From the NCBI GenBank assembly GCA_039818165.1, contig JBCBUL010000007.1, forward strand, positions 1-64,000: a stretch of DNA of 64,000 nt, written 5' to 3'. The position numbers were made by a program, and so were the translations under genes. Positions 33,335 through 42,680 of the stretch are shown one piece after another. The DNA is from UBA5336 sp039818165. GTDB lineage: Bacteria; Pseudomonadota; Alphaproteobacteria; Caulobacterales; Hyphomonadaceae. The notes below the pieces were generated by a model, which was not told where the DNA came from, made no database searches, and worked only from the letters and a program-made list of their open reading frames with translations. Positions within the stretch are counted from its first letter, which is position 1, and each line of letters opens with the position of its first letter.

Positions 33335-33634
33335 CTAGCGGGCTTCCGGGTCTGATCCGTCATTGACGCGCGCGCGCAATTCCTTGCCGGCTTTGAAGAA
33401 GGGCACAGCCTTGGCGGGCACATCAACCGTGTCCCCGGTCCGGGGGTTTCTGCCGCGGCGGGCCTCGCGTTTTCGTACGGAGAATGCTCCGAAACCCCGT
33501 AGCTCCACCCGGTCGCCCCGCGCGAGCGCGTCCGTGATTTCATCCAGGATAATGTTGACGGCCTTTTCCAAGTCATTCGCTTGGAGGTGGCTGTGCTTAT
33601 CGGCCAGCATAGCGACGAGTTCTGATCTCAACAT
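33335..33634 (-). CDS. ihfB: integration host factor subunit beta
   Basis: A 99-residue DNA-bending protein of the HU/IHF fold (MLRSELVAMLADKHSHLQANDLEKAVNIILDEITDAL, RVELRGFGAFSVRKREARRGRNPRTGDTVDVPAKAVPFFKAGKELR). The RRGRNPRTG arm inserts into the minor groove, with the Pro that intercalates. ATG 33634 follows a GTG codon at 33637. It lies after rpsA on the same strand, the conserved rpsA-ihfB order. Confidence 0.96.
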   Translation of the reverse strand: MLRSELVAMLADKHSHLQANDLEKAVNIILDEITDALARGDRVELRGFGAFSVRKREARRGRNPRTGDTVDVPAKAVPFFKAGKELRARVNDGSDPEAR

Positions 33635-33653
33635 CACGTTGATTCATAATGTA

Positions 33654-33685
33654 TTTGCGGCGGGAACGTAAGTCCCCGCCGCAAA
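33654..33685 (-). promoter_or_regulatory. strong hairpin between rpsA and ihfB
   Basis: TTTGCGGCGGG (33654-33664) pairs perfectly with CCCGCCGCAAA (33675-33685), an 11-base stem with a ten-base loop. No T tract follows on the minus strand, so it is more likely an RNA processing or stability element, or a partial stop setting the ihfB level, than a full terminator. Confidence 0.55.
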
Positions 33686-33736
33686 ATCTTGCAAGTTATT
33701 CATATTGAAGGGCGGAATTCCCCTCAAATACTGGCA

Positions 33737-35716
33737 CTAGCTGCCCAGAATATCTTTGGCCTGGTTCACCCAGTCGCCCTTTTCGAACTTGCCACTGATG
33801 CTCAGTTCTTCCTCGACCTTAGCGATGTCATCTTCGCCCATCTCGGCAATCTGCTTCAGTGAAGTGATTCCGGCAGCAATGAACTTCTTCTCCAATGCGG
33901 GACCAACCCCGGAAAGAGCTTTCAGATCATCATTGGCTTCGGAAGGAGCATCGGCGGCGGCTTCGGATGGCGCCTCAGACGTCGCGTCAGACGCCTCATC
34001 GGATGATGCACCACCCGAGCCCGCCAGGGCGGCCCCAAGGATGTCACCGAGCGATGCACCACTATCGGCAGAGCCGTACTGTTTCACAGCTTCCTGCTCT
34101 TCGGCGATTTCCAGCGCCTTGATAGAGAGTGTCACGCGGCGCGCAGCCTTGTCGACATTCTGAACGCGGGCATCGACCTTGTCGCCAACCGCAAAACGTT
34201 CGGGACGCTGTTCGGAGCGGTCGCGGGACAGGTCGGAACGACGAATGAAGGATTTCATCGCAGGCTCGCCAAACTCCACTTCGATGCCGCCGGATGCTAC
34301 TTCGGTCACCACACAGGTCACGACCTCGCCGCGGCGAATGCCGCCGGCTTCGCCACCGGAACCGCCACCGCTGCCGGCAATTGGGTCGCCTGCAATCTGT
34401 TTGATACCAAGGGAGATCCGCTCTTTGTCGACATCAACGTCGAGGACCTTGGCACGAACCGTGTCGCCTTTCTGAAAGTCCTGAATGGCTTCATCGCCGG
34501 ATTTGTCCCAAGCGATATCGTTGATGTGCACCATGCCGTCGAGCTCTGGGCCGAGACCCACGAAGAGACCAAACTCGGTGATGCCGCGCACTTCGCCTTC
34601 GATTTCTGTGCCGATTGGATGCTCGGCGATGAAAGCGTCCCAGGGATTGTCCTGGGTCTGCTTGAGACCAAGGGAAATGCGGCGCTTATCGCTGTCCACG
34701 TCGAGGACTTCAACGTCCACTTCCTGGCTGGTGGAGACGATTTTGCCGGGGTGCAGGTTCTTCTTGGTCCAGCTCATTTCAGAAACGTGGATCAGGCCTT
34801 CAACACCATCTTCCAGTTCAACAAACGCACCATAGTCGGTGATGTTGGTGATCTGGCCGGACATACGCATACCGATTGGGTACTTCGCTTCGATCCCATC
34901 CCATGGATCAGACCCAAGCTGCTTCATGCCAAGCGAAATGCGCTGGGTATCCTGGTTGATGCGGATGATCTGGACCTTCACCGTGTCGCCCACATTGACG
35001 ACCTGGCTTGGGTGGTTGATCCGCTTCCAGCTCATGTCGGTGACGTGGAGCAGGCCATCGATGCCGCCCAGGTCCACGAATGCACCGTAATCGGTGATGT
35101 TTTTCACCACACCGTCGCGGACATCGCCTTCAGCCATATCGGCAACGATCTCAGCACGCTGTTCGGCACGGCTTTCTTCGAGGATGGCCCGGCGAGAGAC
35201 GACCACATTGCCCCGCGGGCGATCCATTTTGAGGATCTGGAACGGCTGCGTTTCGCCCATGAGGGGACCAATGTCGCGCACCGGGCGAATATCGACCTGC
35301 GAACCGGGAAGGAAGGCGTTGACACCGCCAAGGTCGACCGTGAAGCCGCCTTTAACGCGGCCGACAATCGCACCATTGACCGGCTCTTCTTTGTTGAACG
35401 CATCCTCCAGACGGATCCAGCTCTCTTCGCGGCGCGCCTTCTCGCGTGAGAGAACGGCGTCACCGAGTGCGTTCTCGATGCGCTCCAGGAACACTTCCAC
35501 AATCTTGCCGGGCTCAGGCTCGTTCTTGTCCTGATAGAATTCCTTGAGCGGCACGCGGCCTTCGGTTTTCAGGCCGACATCGACGATAACGGCGTCATTT
35601 TCCACGGCGAGGACCGTGGCAGGCACCACATTGCCTTCCGTCATGGCGGAGGCTGCGGCGGAATCTTCGAACATGGCCGCGAAGTCGTCGGTGGAGGGGT
35701 TCATGGTTTCGGTCAT
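33737..35716 (-). CDS. rpsA: 30S ribosomal protein S1 with C-terminal HhH module
   Basis: A 659-residue protein with six S1 OB-fold repeats (for example VKNITDYGAFVDLGGIDGLLHVTDMSW and ITNITDYGAFVELEDGVEGLIHVSEMSW) that recruit mRNA to the 30S subunit. After the last repeat comes a Ser/Ala/Glu linker of about 40 residues, then residues 596-659, a helix-hairpin-helix-like module (LSGVGPALEKKF) matching the end of L21 in this window at about 27 of 64 aligned positions. It lies downstream of cmk, as in most bacteria. Confidence 0.96.
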   Translation of the reverse strand: MTETMNPSTDDFAAMFEDSAAASAMTEGNVVPATVLAVENDAVIVDVGLKTEGRVPLKEFYQDKNEPEPGKIVEVFLERIENALGDAVLSREKARREESWIRLEDAFNKEEPVNGAIVGRVKGGFTVDLGGVNAFLPGSQVDIRPVRDIGPLMGETQPFQILKMDRPRGNVVVSRRAILEESRAEQRAEIVADMAEGDVRDGVVKNITDYGAFVDLGGIDGLLHVTDMSWKRINHPSQVVNVGDTVKVQIIRINQDTQRISLGMKQLGSDPWDGIEAKYPIGMRMSGQITNITDYGAFVELEDGVEGLIHVSEMSWTKKNLHPGKIVSTSQEVDVEVLDVDSDKRRISLGLKQTQDNPWDAFIAEHPIGTEIEGEVRGITEFGLFVGLGPELDGMVHINDIAWDKSGDEAIQDFQKGDTVRAKVLDVDVDKERISLGIKQIAGDPIAGSGGGSGGEAGGIRRGEVVTCVVTEVASGGIEVEFGEPAMKSFIRRSDLSRDRSEQRPERFAVGDKVDARVQNVDKAARRVTLSIKALEIAEEQEAVKQYGSADSGASLGDILGAALAGSGGASSDEASDATSEAPSEAAADAPSEANDDLKALSGVGPALEKKFIAAGITSLKQIAEMGEDDIAKVEEELSISGKFEKGDWVNQAKDILGS

Positions 35717-35869
35717 TGAGGGGGTCTTTGGGGTTCAGGGTTTGGCCAAGCCGCCCGTGCGCTGCGCGAGAAAACGCAAAACGCCCGAACGCCAGTGGCG
35801 CTGGGTTAGGGGTTCAAAAGGCCTCGCGTGGTGCCGCTTTTTGGTTTTCGCACACAGGCCAGACTTGCC

Positions 35870-36520
35870 CTAGGCGCGAGAAGCGGCGGAATTCTCTTGG
35901 GGTACCGTTCGATCAATAATCTCACAGGCCCGATCCACGGCCGCGTCTATAGACATTTCAGTGGTGTCGATCAAGTGCGCATCGGGGGCGCGCTGCATCG
36001 GGGCGTCTGCCCGTCCAGCGTCGCGGGCATCGCGGATGCGTACCTCATCCATCATCTGGTCGAACGACAGCATCTCGCCCTTGGCCAGCAATTCTGCATG
36101 GCGGCGGCGCGCGCGTTCCTCAATGCTGGCGTCAATCCAGAGTTTCACATCGGCATCGGGACAGATCACGGTGCCGATGTCGCGACCATCCAGGACTGCG
36201 CCGCCCGGTTGCGCGGCGAAGTCACGCTGAAACGCCAGGAGCGCGGCGCGCACCTCAGGCACGGCTGCGACTTTGCTTGCTGCCTGCCCGGCTTCGGCAC
36301 TGCGCAGTTCAAGCTCGTCGAAACTATCGGGATCAAGGGTTCTGGCGATCAAGGCCAAGACGCGGGCGTCTTCAAAGTCTGCTCCAGCCCGTAATGCCGC
36401 AACACCCGTCGCGCGGTAGAGGCGGCCAGTGTCGAGATGGGCGAGCCCATAAATGGCCCCGATTCGCCGCGCCAAAGTGCCTTTTCCCGAGGCGAGAGTG
36501 CCATCAATCGCAATAATCAT
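35870..36520 (-). CDS. cmk: cytidylate kinase
   Basis: A 216-residue kinase phosphorylating CMP and dCMP. The P-loop is IDGTLASGKGTLAR (residues 5-18; the usual family sequence is GPAASGKGT, here with Leu). HLDTGRLYRA, VLDGRDIGTVICPDADVKLWIDAS and RARRRHAEL are the nucleotide- and phosphate-binding segments. ATG 36520 (MIIAIDG) was chosen. The cmk-rpsA-ihfB order is conserved. Confidence 0.95.
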   Translation of the reverse strand: MIIAIDGTLASGKGTLARRIGAIYGLAHLDTGRLYRATGVAALRAGADFEDARVLALIARTLDPDSFDELELRSAEAGQAASKVAAVPEVRAALLAFQRDFAAQPGGAVLDGRDIGTVICPDADVKLWIDASIEERARRRHAELLAKGEMLSFDQMMDEVRIRDARDAGRADAPMQRAPDAHLIDTTEMSIDAAVDRACEIIDRTVPQENSAASRA

Positions 36521-36569
36521 TCGCCAGAGGTGGTGCGCCGCCCCACTGCCTGTCAAGCCAAGCCCGACA

Positions 36570-38537
36570 TCAGCGCGCCGGGTGGTGCGCCGCAAGATAG
36601 GCGAGGCTTTCCCTCAAAACCGTCGTCCGGGCAGTTGTCGACGTGAGATAGTGGTCTGATCCCTCTAGTTTCACATATCGAAGGCCGGGGCGGCGTCCCC
36701 ATGCTTCTTCGAAGTTGCGGGATTGCTGAGGACGCACAACCTGATCGTCTGATCCGTGGATCAGCAGCACGGGAGCGCGAAACTCACCCGCACGATCTTC
36801 TGGGGTGATGTCTCGCTTGTCAGCCTCGTCAGAAAACACTCCACCTCCAACATAGCGCACCCAATAGTTATAAATATACGTGTTCCGACCAAACCGGGCC
36901 ATCTGCTTGTAAACATCTGTTACAGGCGCAACCGCAACAACGCACCCAACTTTGTCCGGGGCTCGCAATGCAGTCATAAGGGCCGAATAGCCACCGTAGC
37001 TTCCGCCGGCCACACAAACGCCAGCTTCCATTGAGACGCCTTCCGATTCCGCCCAGTCGATTGCGTCTACGACGTCATCAACCATAGCTCCGCCAAATTC
37101 ACCAAATCCCCTATTGCGAAATTCAGCGCCGTAGCCCGATGACCCCCTGAAATTCGGTTGTATTACCGCGTAACCTTCGGATGCAAATGCTTGCACCCAC
37201 CAATTGAAATCTGCGGTATCGCGCGCCTCTGGACCGCCATGAGGCATGACGATTGTAGGAAACGGGCCATCGGCGCGAGTCTTGCCGGGCGGCAGCGTCA
37301 AATAAGCCGGAATATCAACACCGTCGCGGGCGGTATACCGGAACGGCTCAATTCTACCAAGACCCCGTCCCTCTAGTTGCGAGGCTTCATTCCCGACAGG
37401 TTGAATCTGCCCAGCCACTAGATCTACAAGGTAGAACTCAGCGGGCGCTCCTGGCGAGACCGCTCGGAATGTGAACCTATCTCCGGCCCTATCCAACGAT
37501 ACGAGCGTAATGGTTCGACCCGGCAGACTATCACCCAACATGGTTTGGAGTTCGGCGATGGTGGGCTCAAAAAACACCTCCTCGCGAAGGTGTCCGATCG
37601 CGTGGTAACCAAGGATCGTATCGTCGTAGGGAGAGACTATGAGACCTTTCTCGCCAATAGAGGTATCACCTATACTGAGAGGGGTGAGTGATCCGGTCTC
37701 CAGATCCAATTCATGATAGCCTTGGAAGTCTTCAAAATCCGCGTCCACGATCAAAGCAGTTCGCACAACGTTGAAGCCACGTACGCGAAGGGGCGGACGA
37801 TCAGTGTTTGTTCGTTCGAAAAGAGTCCGGCGATTGCGATCGTCACCAATTTCTATCGAGAACTCTCCACGTGTATCGTTGAACACAACGCGCCCACTTA
37901 CTTTGCAAGCCGGATCTAGAATGTAGGTCCAAACCGACGCTCGATCAGACTCGCGCACCTGCATACGACCGGTATCGAGATCCACTTCATAGAGCACATT
38001 GAACACCCCGCCGCGCGTTGTCCCCAAGAGGCTGCCTGTCTTTGGTGCCTCGTCGAGACGCACGCTCAATTCCATCAGGACGTGCTGCGGATCGGCATCG
38101 CAAACCGATTTCACATCTGTCAGGTGGTCATAGTTCGAGGCTTGGCGCATCAGCATAACGGACCGGTCCCGCTCAAGGCTGTAGGAGAGGGCCCGGCGGA
38201 CCTCCACTTCAACGATACCGTTGCTCGTGTTCACTCTGTCAAAGTAGGAAATGTTGGAAACGACATGGTTGTCACTGGCCCAATAGAAATTCAATAAACG
38301 CTGATCGTCGGTGGGTTCGATAAGCTTGGGCCGTACCTCGCTATTTCCCGTCTCATAAACACAAACCGCCATGCGCCCATTCGGGCTACATCCGAGCGCA
38401 AGATGGGCCCCATCCGGCGAGATTTGCGCGTCCCAAGTGGCATCAGCCTGGCCAAAAAGGGCCGCAGTATCGGCCGATGCCGTTGCTGAACTTCCCAAGA
38501 CTAAACTGAAAGTGAAGACTGAAAACCAATTGCGCAT
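36570..38537 (-). CDS. secreted S9 family prolyl oligopeptidase-like serine peptidase
   Basis: A 655-residue protein with a signal peptide (MRNWFSVFTFSLVLGSSATASA), an N-terminal beta-propeller-like region, and a C-terminal alpha/beta hydrolase domain. The catalytic triad is visible as Ser in GGSYGGYSA, Asp in HGSDDQVV and His in GSDHYLT. It resembles dipeptidyl/oligopeptidases of the S9C group. Composition is markedly less GC-rich than neighbouring cmk and clpB (52% in one 60-base sample against 68% in clpB). It lies 49 bases upstream of the cmk start on the same strand. Confidence 0.9.
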   Translation of the reverse strand: MRNWFSVFTFSLVLGSSATASADTAALFGQADATWDAQISPDGAHLALGCSPNGRMAVCVYETGNSEVRPKLIEPTDDQRLLNFYWASDNHVVSNISYFDRVNTSNGIVEVEVRRALSYSLERDRSVMLMRQASNYDHLTDVKSVCDADPQHVLMELSVRLDEAPKTGSLLGTTRGGVFNVLYEVDLDTGRMQVRESDRASVWTYILDPACKVSGRVVFNDTRGEFSIEIGDDRNRRTLFERTNTDRPPLRVRGFNVVRTALIVDADFEDFQGYHELDLETGSLTPLSIGDTSIGEKGLIVSPYDDTILGYHAIGHLREEVFFEPTIAELQTMLGDSLPGRTITLVSLDRAGDRFTFRAVSPGAPAEFYLVDLVAGQIQPVGNEASQLEGRGLGRIEPFRYTARDGVDIPAYLTLPPGKTRADGPFPTIVMPHGGPEARDTADFNWWVQAFASEGYAVIQPNFRGSSGYGAEFRNRGFGEFGGAMVDDVVDAIDWAESEGVSMEAGVCVAGGSYGGYSALMTALRAPDKVGCVVAVAPVTDVYKQMARFGRNTYIYNYWVRYVGGGVFSDEADKRDITPEDRAGEFRAPVLLIHGSDDQVVRPQQSRNFEEAWGRRPGLRYVKLEGSDHYLTSTTARTTVLRESLAYLAAHHPAR

Positions 38538-38612
38538 GTCGCTATCCCCGCCGATCCCGCATTGCTGCAAGACAAGCAGAGAGTGAGCGACCGATCAACT
38601 GGGCCGTTTCAC

Positions 38613-38647
38613 ATAAAAAACCCGGCGCACCCTACTCGGCCGCCGGG
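38613..38647 (-). terminator. rho-independent terminator of the UrcA gene
   Basis: On the minus strand, CCCGGCG (38647-38641) pairs with CGCCGGG (38627-38621), followed by six T residues (38620-38615). It lies 36 bases after the stop at 38683. Confidence 0.9.
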
Positions 38648-38682
38648 CTTTGGTTCTCAGGATTGGAGTGTTCGTCTGAACC

Positions 38683-39000
38683 CTACGATCCGAACTTGTC
38701 GGTTTCCAGAGCGACAAAGGTCTGAGCAAGGGTTTCGCTACCGATTTCGGACACGGCGCTTTCGACGAGGCTGGCGATGCAGACTTCGTCATAGGAGAAG
38801 CCAGCAGACGTCATGGACAAAGTCCGGCAATGACGGCGGGCTTGGCGCTCAAACGAGGAAAGTGTTTCGAGCGCACCTTCTTCAGTCGCAAGCAAAGCAG
38901 GCTCGTAGGTGAGCTCTGCGGTGACAGTGACCACATCATCTGCATGGGCAAGACCAGCGACAGCAGCGGCGGCGGCAAGTGCGAGTGTGTTGCGGAACAT
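38683..39000 (-). CDS. UrcA family protein
   Basis: A 105-residue exported protein with a signal peptide (MFRNTLALAAAAAVAGLAHA). The mature part has the UrcA pattern: paired cysteines in HCRTLSMTSAGFSYDEVCIASLVESAVSEIG and a central YEPALLATEEGALETLSSFERQARRHC segment. UrcA proteins are common in Caulobacterales and sphingomonads; the function is unknown. Monocistronic with its own terminator. Confidence 0.86.
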   Translation of the reverse strand: MFRNTLALAAAAAVAGLAHADDVVTVTAELTYEPALLATEEGALETLSSFERQARRHCRTLSMTSAGFSYDEVCIASLVESAVSEIGSETLAQTFVALETDKFGS

Positions 39001-39391
39001 GGTTGTCCCCTTTCATGCTGCGCTGCGAGACCAGAGTGGGAGGAACTCTTTTAGTTTCGCAGCTGCAGCAGAATTGAGCGAACGCAGCATAGCGGGTAGT
39101 GCTGCGCACGCAGATCAGCTATGCACATTTAGGGAGATTGTGCAGTTCATCATATTATCTTCAATTTTTTCAATGCCCTTAGACTGAACCATCAAAAAAT
39201 TATTCAATGTTCATGTATGTGCGGTCGCAACAGATTTCGCAATTCTGTCGCACTGCTGGGCTCGAAATCACCACTCGATCGCTAGTCAGGTAGGGTCTAA
39301 AAACCGCAAATCGCATGCAAAGGGTCGTTGCAAAACGCCCCTGCGGTCGGCCGCCGACCCGACTTTGTGGGCCGGCAACAGACCTCAAAGC
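39001..39391. other. 391-bp intergenic region between urcA and clpB
   Basis: No credible gene is seen. Next to the UrcA start there is an AT-rich stretch (about 39110-39220) that should hold its promoter. An inverted repeat GCAACAGA (39227-39234) with TCTGTCGC (39244-39251), one mismatch, could be an operator. GTCGGCCGCCGAC near 39347-39359, 30-45 bases beyond the clpB stop, may fold in the clpB 3' end. Confidence 0.5.
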
Positions 39392-42010
39392 CTAGTTTAA
39401 CGCCGCAGCGCCTTTGGCAAAATCGTTCGGGACACCATTGATGGCGAGTTGCCCGCCTTCAACATCGACCTGAATAACCTCGCCATCCTTAATCCGCCCT
39501 TCGAGAATGAGACGGGCAAGCGGGTCCTGCAGCTCCTTTTGAATCACGCGTTTCAAGGGCCGCGCGCCATAGACGGGGTCGTATCCGCGTTCCGCCAGCC
39601 ATGTTCGCGCCGCATCCGTCAGGTCGACGGTAAGTTTCCTTTCGGCCAATAGGCGGCCAAGGCGGCCCATCTGAATATCGACGATATGATCGATCTCACC
39701 GCGGCCGAGCCGCTTGAAGAATACAGTTTCGTCGATGCGATTGATAAACTCCGGGCGGAAGTGGCCGCGGATCGCGTCCATCACCTGCGCGCGCACCCCT
39801 TCACTCAGGTCGCCCTCTTCACCGGTCGCCAGGGCGTCGGAGCCAAGGTTCGACGTCATGATGATCAGTGTATTCTTGAAGTCGACTGTGCGACCCTGGC
39901 CATCGGTAAGGCGGCCATCATCGAGCACTTGAAGCAGCGTATTGAAAAGGTCCGGATGGGCCTTCTCGACTTCGTCGAACAGCACGACCTGATAGGGCCT
40001 GCGCCGCACGCTTTCCGTCAGCACGCCGCCCTCGTCATATCCGACATAGCCGGGAGGCGCCCCGATCAGACGGGCGACCGAGTGCTTTTCCTGGAACTCG
40101 GACATGTCCAGACGCAGGACGGCTGTATCATCGTCGAACAGGAATTCAGCCAACGCCTTGGTCAGTTCGGTTTTACCGACACCGGTTGGCCCGACAAAAA
40201 GAAACGAGCCAATCGGCCGGTTTGGGTCCTGCAAGCCAGCCCGGGCCCGGCGTACGGCATTTGAGACCGCCGAGAGCGCCTCTTCCTGCCCCACAACCCG
40301 GCCACGCAGCGCATCTTCCATGCGCAATAGCTTCTCTCGCTCGCCCTCCATCATCTTGTCGACGGGAATCCCCGTCCATTTGGAGACGACGGCAGCCACA
40401 TGTTCAGGTCGAACCACTTCGGACACCAGCCCTCCATCGTCGCCATCACCGGCGCCCTCAGCCTCACGGATCTGCTTTTCCAGAGCGGGGATGGTTGCGT
40501 ATTTCAGCTCGGACGCCTTGGCGAGATCTCCGGTGCGCTGGGCTTCAGCGAGTTCGGTTTCAGCCCGTGCAAGGGCATCCTTCGCGCTGGCCGCGCCTTT
40601 AAGCTTCTGTTTCTCAGCCGCCCAGGCCGTTGTCAGCTCGTCAGACTGGGTCTGCAATTCAGAGATTTCGCCTTCCAGAGACGCTAATCGCTCACGGGAC
40701 GCGTCATCCTTCTCTTTCTTAAGCGCTTCAGCCTCGATCTTGAGCTGCAGCAAACGCCGGTCAATCTCATCCAGTTCTTCCGGTTTGGAATCCACTTGCA
40801 TGCGCAGGCGGGAGGCGGCCTCATCCATGAGGTCAATCGCTTTGTCCGGCAAAAACCGGTCTGTGATATAGCGGTTGGAGAGGGTCGCGGCAGACACAAT
40901 CGCACTGTCAGCAACGCGAACGCCATGGTGGGCCTCATAGCGCCCTTTCAGTCCGCGCAGGATCGAGATGGTGTCCTCGACCGTCGGCTCGTCAATAAAC
41001 ACCGGCAGGAATCGCCGGGCCAGGGCCGGGTCGCCCTCTACATATTTCCGGTACTCATCCAGAGTGGTGGCGCCGACGCAGTGAAGCTCGCCGCGCGCAA
41101 GGGCAGGCTTGAGCAGATTGGACGCATCCATGGCGCCATCGGTTTTACCGGCGCCGACAAGCGTATGCATCTCGTCGATAAAAAGGACGATATCGCCCTC
41201 TGCCTGCTGCACTTCGTTGAGCACCGCCTTGAGACGCTCTTCGAATTCGCCGCGGAATTTTGCCCCGGCGATCAATGCCCCCATGTCTAGCGCCATGAGC
41301 CGCTTGCCTTTCAGGCTTTCGGGAACATCGCCATCGACCACACGCAAGGCGAGGCCTTCCACGATGGCGGTCTTGCCCACGCCGGGTTCGCCGATCAGTA
41401 CGGGATTGTTCTTCGTGCGCCGAGCGAGCACCTGTATGGCGCGGCGGATTTCTTCATCGCGCCCGATGACGGGGTCGAGTTTGCCATCGCGTGCGTCCTG
41501 GGTCAGGTCCCGGGCATACTTCTTAAGCGCCTCATACCCCTCTTCCGCGGTTGCGCTGTCAGCAGTGCGGCCTTGGCGCAATTGCGTGATCGCTGCTTCG
41601 AGCGCCTTGGGCGTAACGCCCGCATCCCGCAACACCGTCGCTGATGGCGTCCCGGACTGGCTAGCGAGCGCCAAGAGCAACCGCTCGACGGTGACAAAGC
41701 TATCGCCGGCTTTCTTCGCCGCGTCTTCGGCGCTGGCAAACAGCTGGGCGCCTTTCTGATCAAGGCGGAGCTGGCCATCTCCCCCACTCACTTGGGGAAC
41801 TTTTCCAAGGGCCGCATCGATGCCTTGCGCGACCAATTCAGGTCGACCGCCGGCGGCGCGGATCAGGTTTGTCGCCAGCTGGTCGCGGTCGTCCAGCATG
41901 GCCTTCAGGACGTGTTCCGGTGAAAATGTCTGGTGACCGGCTGCGAGAGCTGCGGTTTGGGCACTTTGCAAAATCGCTCGCGCGCGTTCGGTGTAGGTCT
42001 CTGTGTTCAT
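39392..42010 (-). CDS. clpB: ClpB disaggregase
   Basis: An 872-residue Hsp100 AAA+ protein that resolubilises aggregates with DnaK. N-terminal Clp repeat domain (TERARAILQSAQTAALAAGHQTFSPEHVLKAML), NBD1 with GEPGVGKTA Walker A and VLFIDEMHTLVGAG Walker B, a coiled-coil middle domain (about 410-530), and NBD2 with GPTGVGKTE and VVLFDEVEKAHPD. Full length. Minus strand, about 270 bases upstream from the divergent hypothetical gene. Confidence 0.98.
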   Translation of the reverse strand: MNTETYTERARAILQSAQTAALAAGHQTFSPEHVLKAMLDDRDQLATNLIRAAGGRPELVAQGIDAALGKVPQVSGGDGQLRLDQKGAQLFASAEDAAKKAGDSFVTVERLLLALASQSGTPSATVLRDAGVTPKALEAAITQLRQGRTADSATAEEGYEALKKYARDLTQDARDGKLDPVIGRDEEIRRAIQVLARRTKNNPVLIGEPGVGKTAIVEGLALRVVDGDVPESLKGKRLMALDMGALIAGAKFRGEFEERLKAVLNEVQQAEGDIVLFIDEMHTLVGAGKTDGAMDASNLLKPALARGELHCVGATTLDEYRKYVEGDPALARRFLPVFIDEPTVEDTISILRGLKGRYEAHHGVRVADSAIVSAATLSNRYITDRFLPDKAIDLMDEAASRLRMQVDSKPEELDEIDRRLLQLKIEAEALKKEKDDASRERLASLEGEISELQTQSDELTTAWAAEKQKLKGAASAKDALARAETELAEAQRTGDLAKASELKYATIPALEKQIREAEGAGDGDDGGLVSEVVRPEHVAAVVSKWTGIPVDKMMEGEREKLLRMEDALRGRVVGQEEALSAVSNAVRRARAGLQDPNRPIGSFLFVGPTGVGKTELTKALAEFLFDDDTAVLRLDMSEFQEKHSVARLIGAPPGYVGYDEGGVLTESVRRRPYQVVLFDEVEKAHPDLFNTLLQVLDDGRLTDGQGRTVDFKNTLIIMTSNLGSDALATGEEGDLSEGVRAQVMDAIRGHFRPEFINRIDETVFFKRLGRGEIDHIVDIQMGRLGRLLAERKLTVDLTDAARTWLAERGYDPVYGARPLKRVIQKELQDPLARLILEGRIKDGEVIQVDVEGGQLAINGVPNDFAKGAAALN

Positions 42011-42202
42011 GCATATCCCCTTCCAAAGGCAGATGCTTGGCCCCGGCAGAAAACCCTCCTGCCCGGCGCTATAGGTTTCAGTCTAGCATCCCGCTCAGCA
42101 GCAATGCCTTCGTTCGGAGAGGTGGGAATGACGGATGCCCCTCGCAAGTCCGTAATATGCCCTAGAAAGGAAGGTCACTCGCCCAATTGGGGAAACTTCG
42201 CG

Positions 42203-42217
42203 TTAACCTTCTGTTTA
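42203..42217 (+). promoter_or_regulatory. near-match CtrA box upstream of the 118-residue gene
   Basis: TTAA (42203-42206), seven bases, TTTA (42214-42217): one mismatch from TTAA-N7-TTAA, the same variant as the site before fliF. It lies 64 bases upstream of the ATG at 42281. Weak evidence on its own. Confidence 0.3.
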
Positions 42218-42280
42218 CGATAAATTTCTTGCAAAAGAACAAATGATGAATACAAAGAAGTTAAGGAACGGAGAGAGAAC

Positions 42281-42637
42281 ATGCAGCGACCCGTCAGCTT
42301 CCGGGGACATTCGGGACAGACCTATGTTTTCACAGCGGCAGACCCCGCCGGAGATTGGGTGATGACACCCGGCATCGCGATTTTTGCCGCACCGAATGGG
42401 TACACTTGGCGGGTCATTCGCCTTACGGCGCTGCGCGGACGAGAAGATGATGTCCAGCCTATCTGGGCTCAGCACGATGCCGCTCGCTACGGTGGGGACA
42501 CGGTCCTGGTTCTGGTCGAGCCGGACCCGGCCGTCCGCGATCAGATTCTTGCCGACCTGGACGCCGGGCTGAGCCCGCTCTGGCCAACGCCACTGGCTGC
42601 GAACACAAACAGCCAGGAGGTTCCCCTGGCTGCCTGA
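42281..42637 (+). CDS. small hypothetical protein
   Basis: A 118-residue protein (MQRPVSFRGHSGQTYVFTAADPAGDWVMTPGIAIFAAPNGYTWRVIRLTALRGREDDVQPIWAQHDAARYGGDTVLVLVEPDP). It looks like a compact alpha/beta fold with no signal peptide or membrane segment. I do not recognise the family. ATG 42281 follows GGAGAGAG. The last codons form the palindrome CAGCCAGG/CCTGGCTG (42609-42632). A CtrA-like box lies upstream. Confidence 0.75.
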   Translation: MQRPVSFRGHSGQTYVFTAADPAGDWVMTPGIAIFAAPNGYTWRVIRLTALRGREDDVQPIWAQHDAARYGGDTVLVLVEPDPAVRDQILADLDAGLSPLWPTPLAANTNSQEVPLAA

Positions 42638-42680
42638 TCAGATGTGCGCATTAGCACGGGTCAGAGACGGCTTTCAGTCT

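Noticed and set aside
34526..35449. Long open frame antisense to rpsA
   Set aside because: A shadow of the repetitive S1 coding sequence with no start signal or known domain.
39340..39365. Palindrome near the clpB stop as a terminator
   Set aside because: GTCGGCCGCCGAC folds with almost no loop and no T tract on either side.
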